Shown in pieces: positions 23,252 to 24,471 of a stretch of 24,471 nucleotides of DNA (positions are counted from its first letter, which is position 1; the number at the start of each line of letters is the position of its first letter). The translations under genes were made by a program, and so were the position numbers. The stretch covers positions 1-24,471 of the forward strand of contig JBKBNI010000015.1 in assembly GCA_046295455.1 (NCBI GenBank), in the 5' to 3' direction. The DNA comes from Thermaurantimonas sp046295455 (GTDB lineage Bacteria; Bacteroidota; Bacteroidia; Flavobacteriales; Schleiferiaceae). The notes beneath the pieces were generated by a model. The model did no database searches. It was not told where the DNA came from and saw nothing but the letters and a program-made list of their open reading frames with translations.

Positions 23252-24471
23252 ATGAAAATCAAGTACTTTGTTCTTTCTGTAATTTTTAGCGCTCCGGCTT
23301 TTTCACAAGTCACGGTCACCGAACCGACAGAAGACCGGCTTCCTTTTTACATAGACCCAAGCAAAAGAATGCCGGATGAAGAACTCGAAGATAAAAAAGA
23401 GGGATTTTTTATAACCGGTGTACCGAGGTTTGAATTTGATCCGATTCGTGGCTTTGGAATTGGGGGAAATGCTTTTCTCTTCTGGAACAGTACCAAAGAT
23501 GACCCCTTTTTTGAATTTACTCCATACAGGCACAGAGTAAACGCTGAATTTTTTATTTTTCAAAACGGGCGGGTCAGGTATGCCCTCAATTATGATGCAC
23601 CATACATATTCAATTCTAAATGGAGAGTACGTGCCGATGCGGTCCTCTGGGAAGACCCCAATGCTCAGTACTGGGGAATCGGTCGTGACTTCATTCGTCC
23701 GCTTTCGTTTAGGGATAAGCGCACAGGTATGATACGTGAATTTCGCCGTGTCTCTGACTATGAGGAGAACCTTGAACTTGCTGAGCAGGGCGCCGACGGA
23801 AAATTTTACACAGACATCAACTACAATAGCATGATTCAGCGGGAGCAACTCTACAACCTCCTCGGAGAGCGAGTGCTGATGGGCGGAAAACTGCGGCTTA
23901 TGTTTGGATATGAGGCTCTGTTTACTTCCTTTTCTTCCTATCAGGGCGAACGATTTAAAGTAAAAACTCCTGATGGCGAAGAGGTTGAAGCAATACACAA
24001 TCCTACACTTGTAGATAAGCAGAAAGCCGACGGCACCTGGGATCGATTCAATCTGGTCGGCTTTACAGGCGATGACTCATACTTATTCACTTCCATGCTG
24101 GCCTGGGCGGTGATATATGACACACGCGATTTCGAACCGGATCCATCCAGAGGAGTCTTTCTGGAGTACTCCCATGAGTATTCAGACCGCTGGTTTGGCT
24201 CATATTTTAGTTTCAACAAGTTTATGCTTCAGGCGCAGTACATTGCCACACTACACCAGTGGAGAAACGATAAGAATCGCATCACCTTTGCCGGTTTAGC
24301 AGCATTTGGACACATATTTGGCAGCCGTATCAACTTCATTGAAATGTGGGACCTCAGCTCTCAAGCCGAGGCCGGAGGTATACTTGTGCTGGGTGGAGGG
24401 CGTTCTATCCGAGGGTACAGAGAAGCCCGCTTTCTGGCTCCTACCGTTACACTGGTCAATCTTGAACTGCG
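23252..24471 (+). CDS. Omp85-superfamily outer-membrane barrel protein (truncated by window edge)
   Basis: The open frame starts at the ATG at 23252 and runs through the right edge (406 complete codons). A signal peptide (MKIKYFVLSVIFSAPAFSQ, cleaved near residue 19) is followed by a short linker. Amphipathic beta-strands rich in aromatic residues start near residue 50 and continue to the end. VIYDTRDFEPDPSRGVFLE and GGGRSIRGYREARF (380-393; RGY at 386-388) match the conserved strand motifs of the bacterial surface antigen (BamA/TamA) barrel domain. No POTRA domain fits between the signal peptide and the barrel, so it resembles the Omp85 subgroup without N-terminal domains. It could be a transporter or assembly factor of the outer membrane. 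It lies 33 nt downstream of mgtE and may be read from the same transcript. Confidence 0.82.
   Translation, partial: MKIKYFVLSVIFSAPAFSQVTVTEPTEDRLPFYIDPSKRMPDEELEDKKEGFFITGVPRFEFDPIRGFGIGGNAFLFWNSTKDDPFFEFTPYRHRVNAEFFIFQNGRVRYALNYDAPYIFNSKWRVRADAVLWEDPNAQYWGIGRDFIRPLSFRDKRTGMIREFRRVSDYEENLELAEQGADGKFYTDINYNSMIQREQLYNLLGERVLMGGKLRLMFGYEALFTSFSSYQGERFKVKTPDGEEVEAIHNPTLVDKQKADGTWDRFNLVGFTGDDSYLFTSMLAWAVIYDTRDFEPDPSRGVFLEYSHEYSDRWFGSYFSFNKFMLQAQYIATLHQWRNDKNRITFAGLAAFGHIFGSRINFIEMWDLSSQAEAGGILVLGGGRSIRGYREARFLAPTVTLVNLEL

Noticed and set aside
1..24471. tRNA, rRNA, CRISPR array, integrase or intact insertion sequence
   Set aside because: All gaps were read for cloverleaf ends, regular spaced repeats and transposase-like frames; nothing convincing was found.

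Overview
The window looks like chromosomal DNA of a free-living member of the Bacteroidota. The evidence is: a DUF5606-type gene in a def–mazG cluster; a TonB-dependent receptor with an N-terminal carboxypeptidase-regulatory-like domain; an MbnP-like lipoprotein; almost no Shine-Dalgarno sequences before starts; and several matches to the TAnnTTTG -7 promoter element of this phylum. I cannot place it below phylum level. No tRNA, rRNA, CRISPR array, integrase or intact insertion sequence is visible.

Layout. (1) Positions 1-2080, minus strand: an ABC exporter half-transporter followed by the start of its HlyD-type adaptor, a secretion or export pair cut by the window edge. The ABC protein has lost most of its catalytic signature residues. 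(2) 2197-3066: a sterol-desaturase/fatty-acid-hydroxylase family membrane enzyme. (3) 3190-5412: bifunctional (p)ppGpp synthetase/hydrolase. (4) 5575-8703: a very compact operon of peptide deformylase, TPR lipoprotein, DUF5606 protein, MazG and a secreted SH3-like protein, with 4-bp overlaps at three of its four junctions. (5) 8704-14499, minus strand: an unrecognised lipoprotein, a ligase-associated Lhr-like DEXH helicase, and a TonB-dependent receptor. (6) 14836-15582: an MbnP-like lipoprotein divergent from the receptor, probably a metal (copper?) acquisition pair. (7) 15702-17991: pyruvate dehydrogenase E1-alpha and E2, ending in a good intrinsic terminator. (8) 18544-19611: a three-histidine-box fatty acid desaturase. 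(9) 19612-21101: a 1.5-kb AT-rich stretch with no convincing gene. It ends in four 8-bp elements spaced exactly 11 bp apart, ahead of (10) 21102-23218, an mgtC–mgtE magnesium pair. (11) 23252 to the end: an Omp85-like outer-membrane barrel protein without visible POTRA domains, cut by the window edge.

Most of the window is housekeeping. The parts that deserve a second look are the degenerate ABC ATPase, the 11-bp-periodic operator-like array before the magnesium genes, the receptor–MbnP divergent pair with palindromes in its leader, and the POTRA-less barrel protein. I did not find a clearly new multi-gene defence or mobile system.
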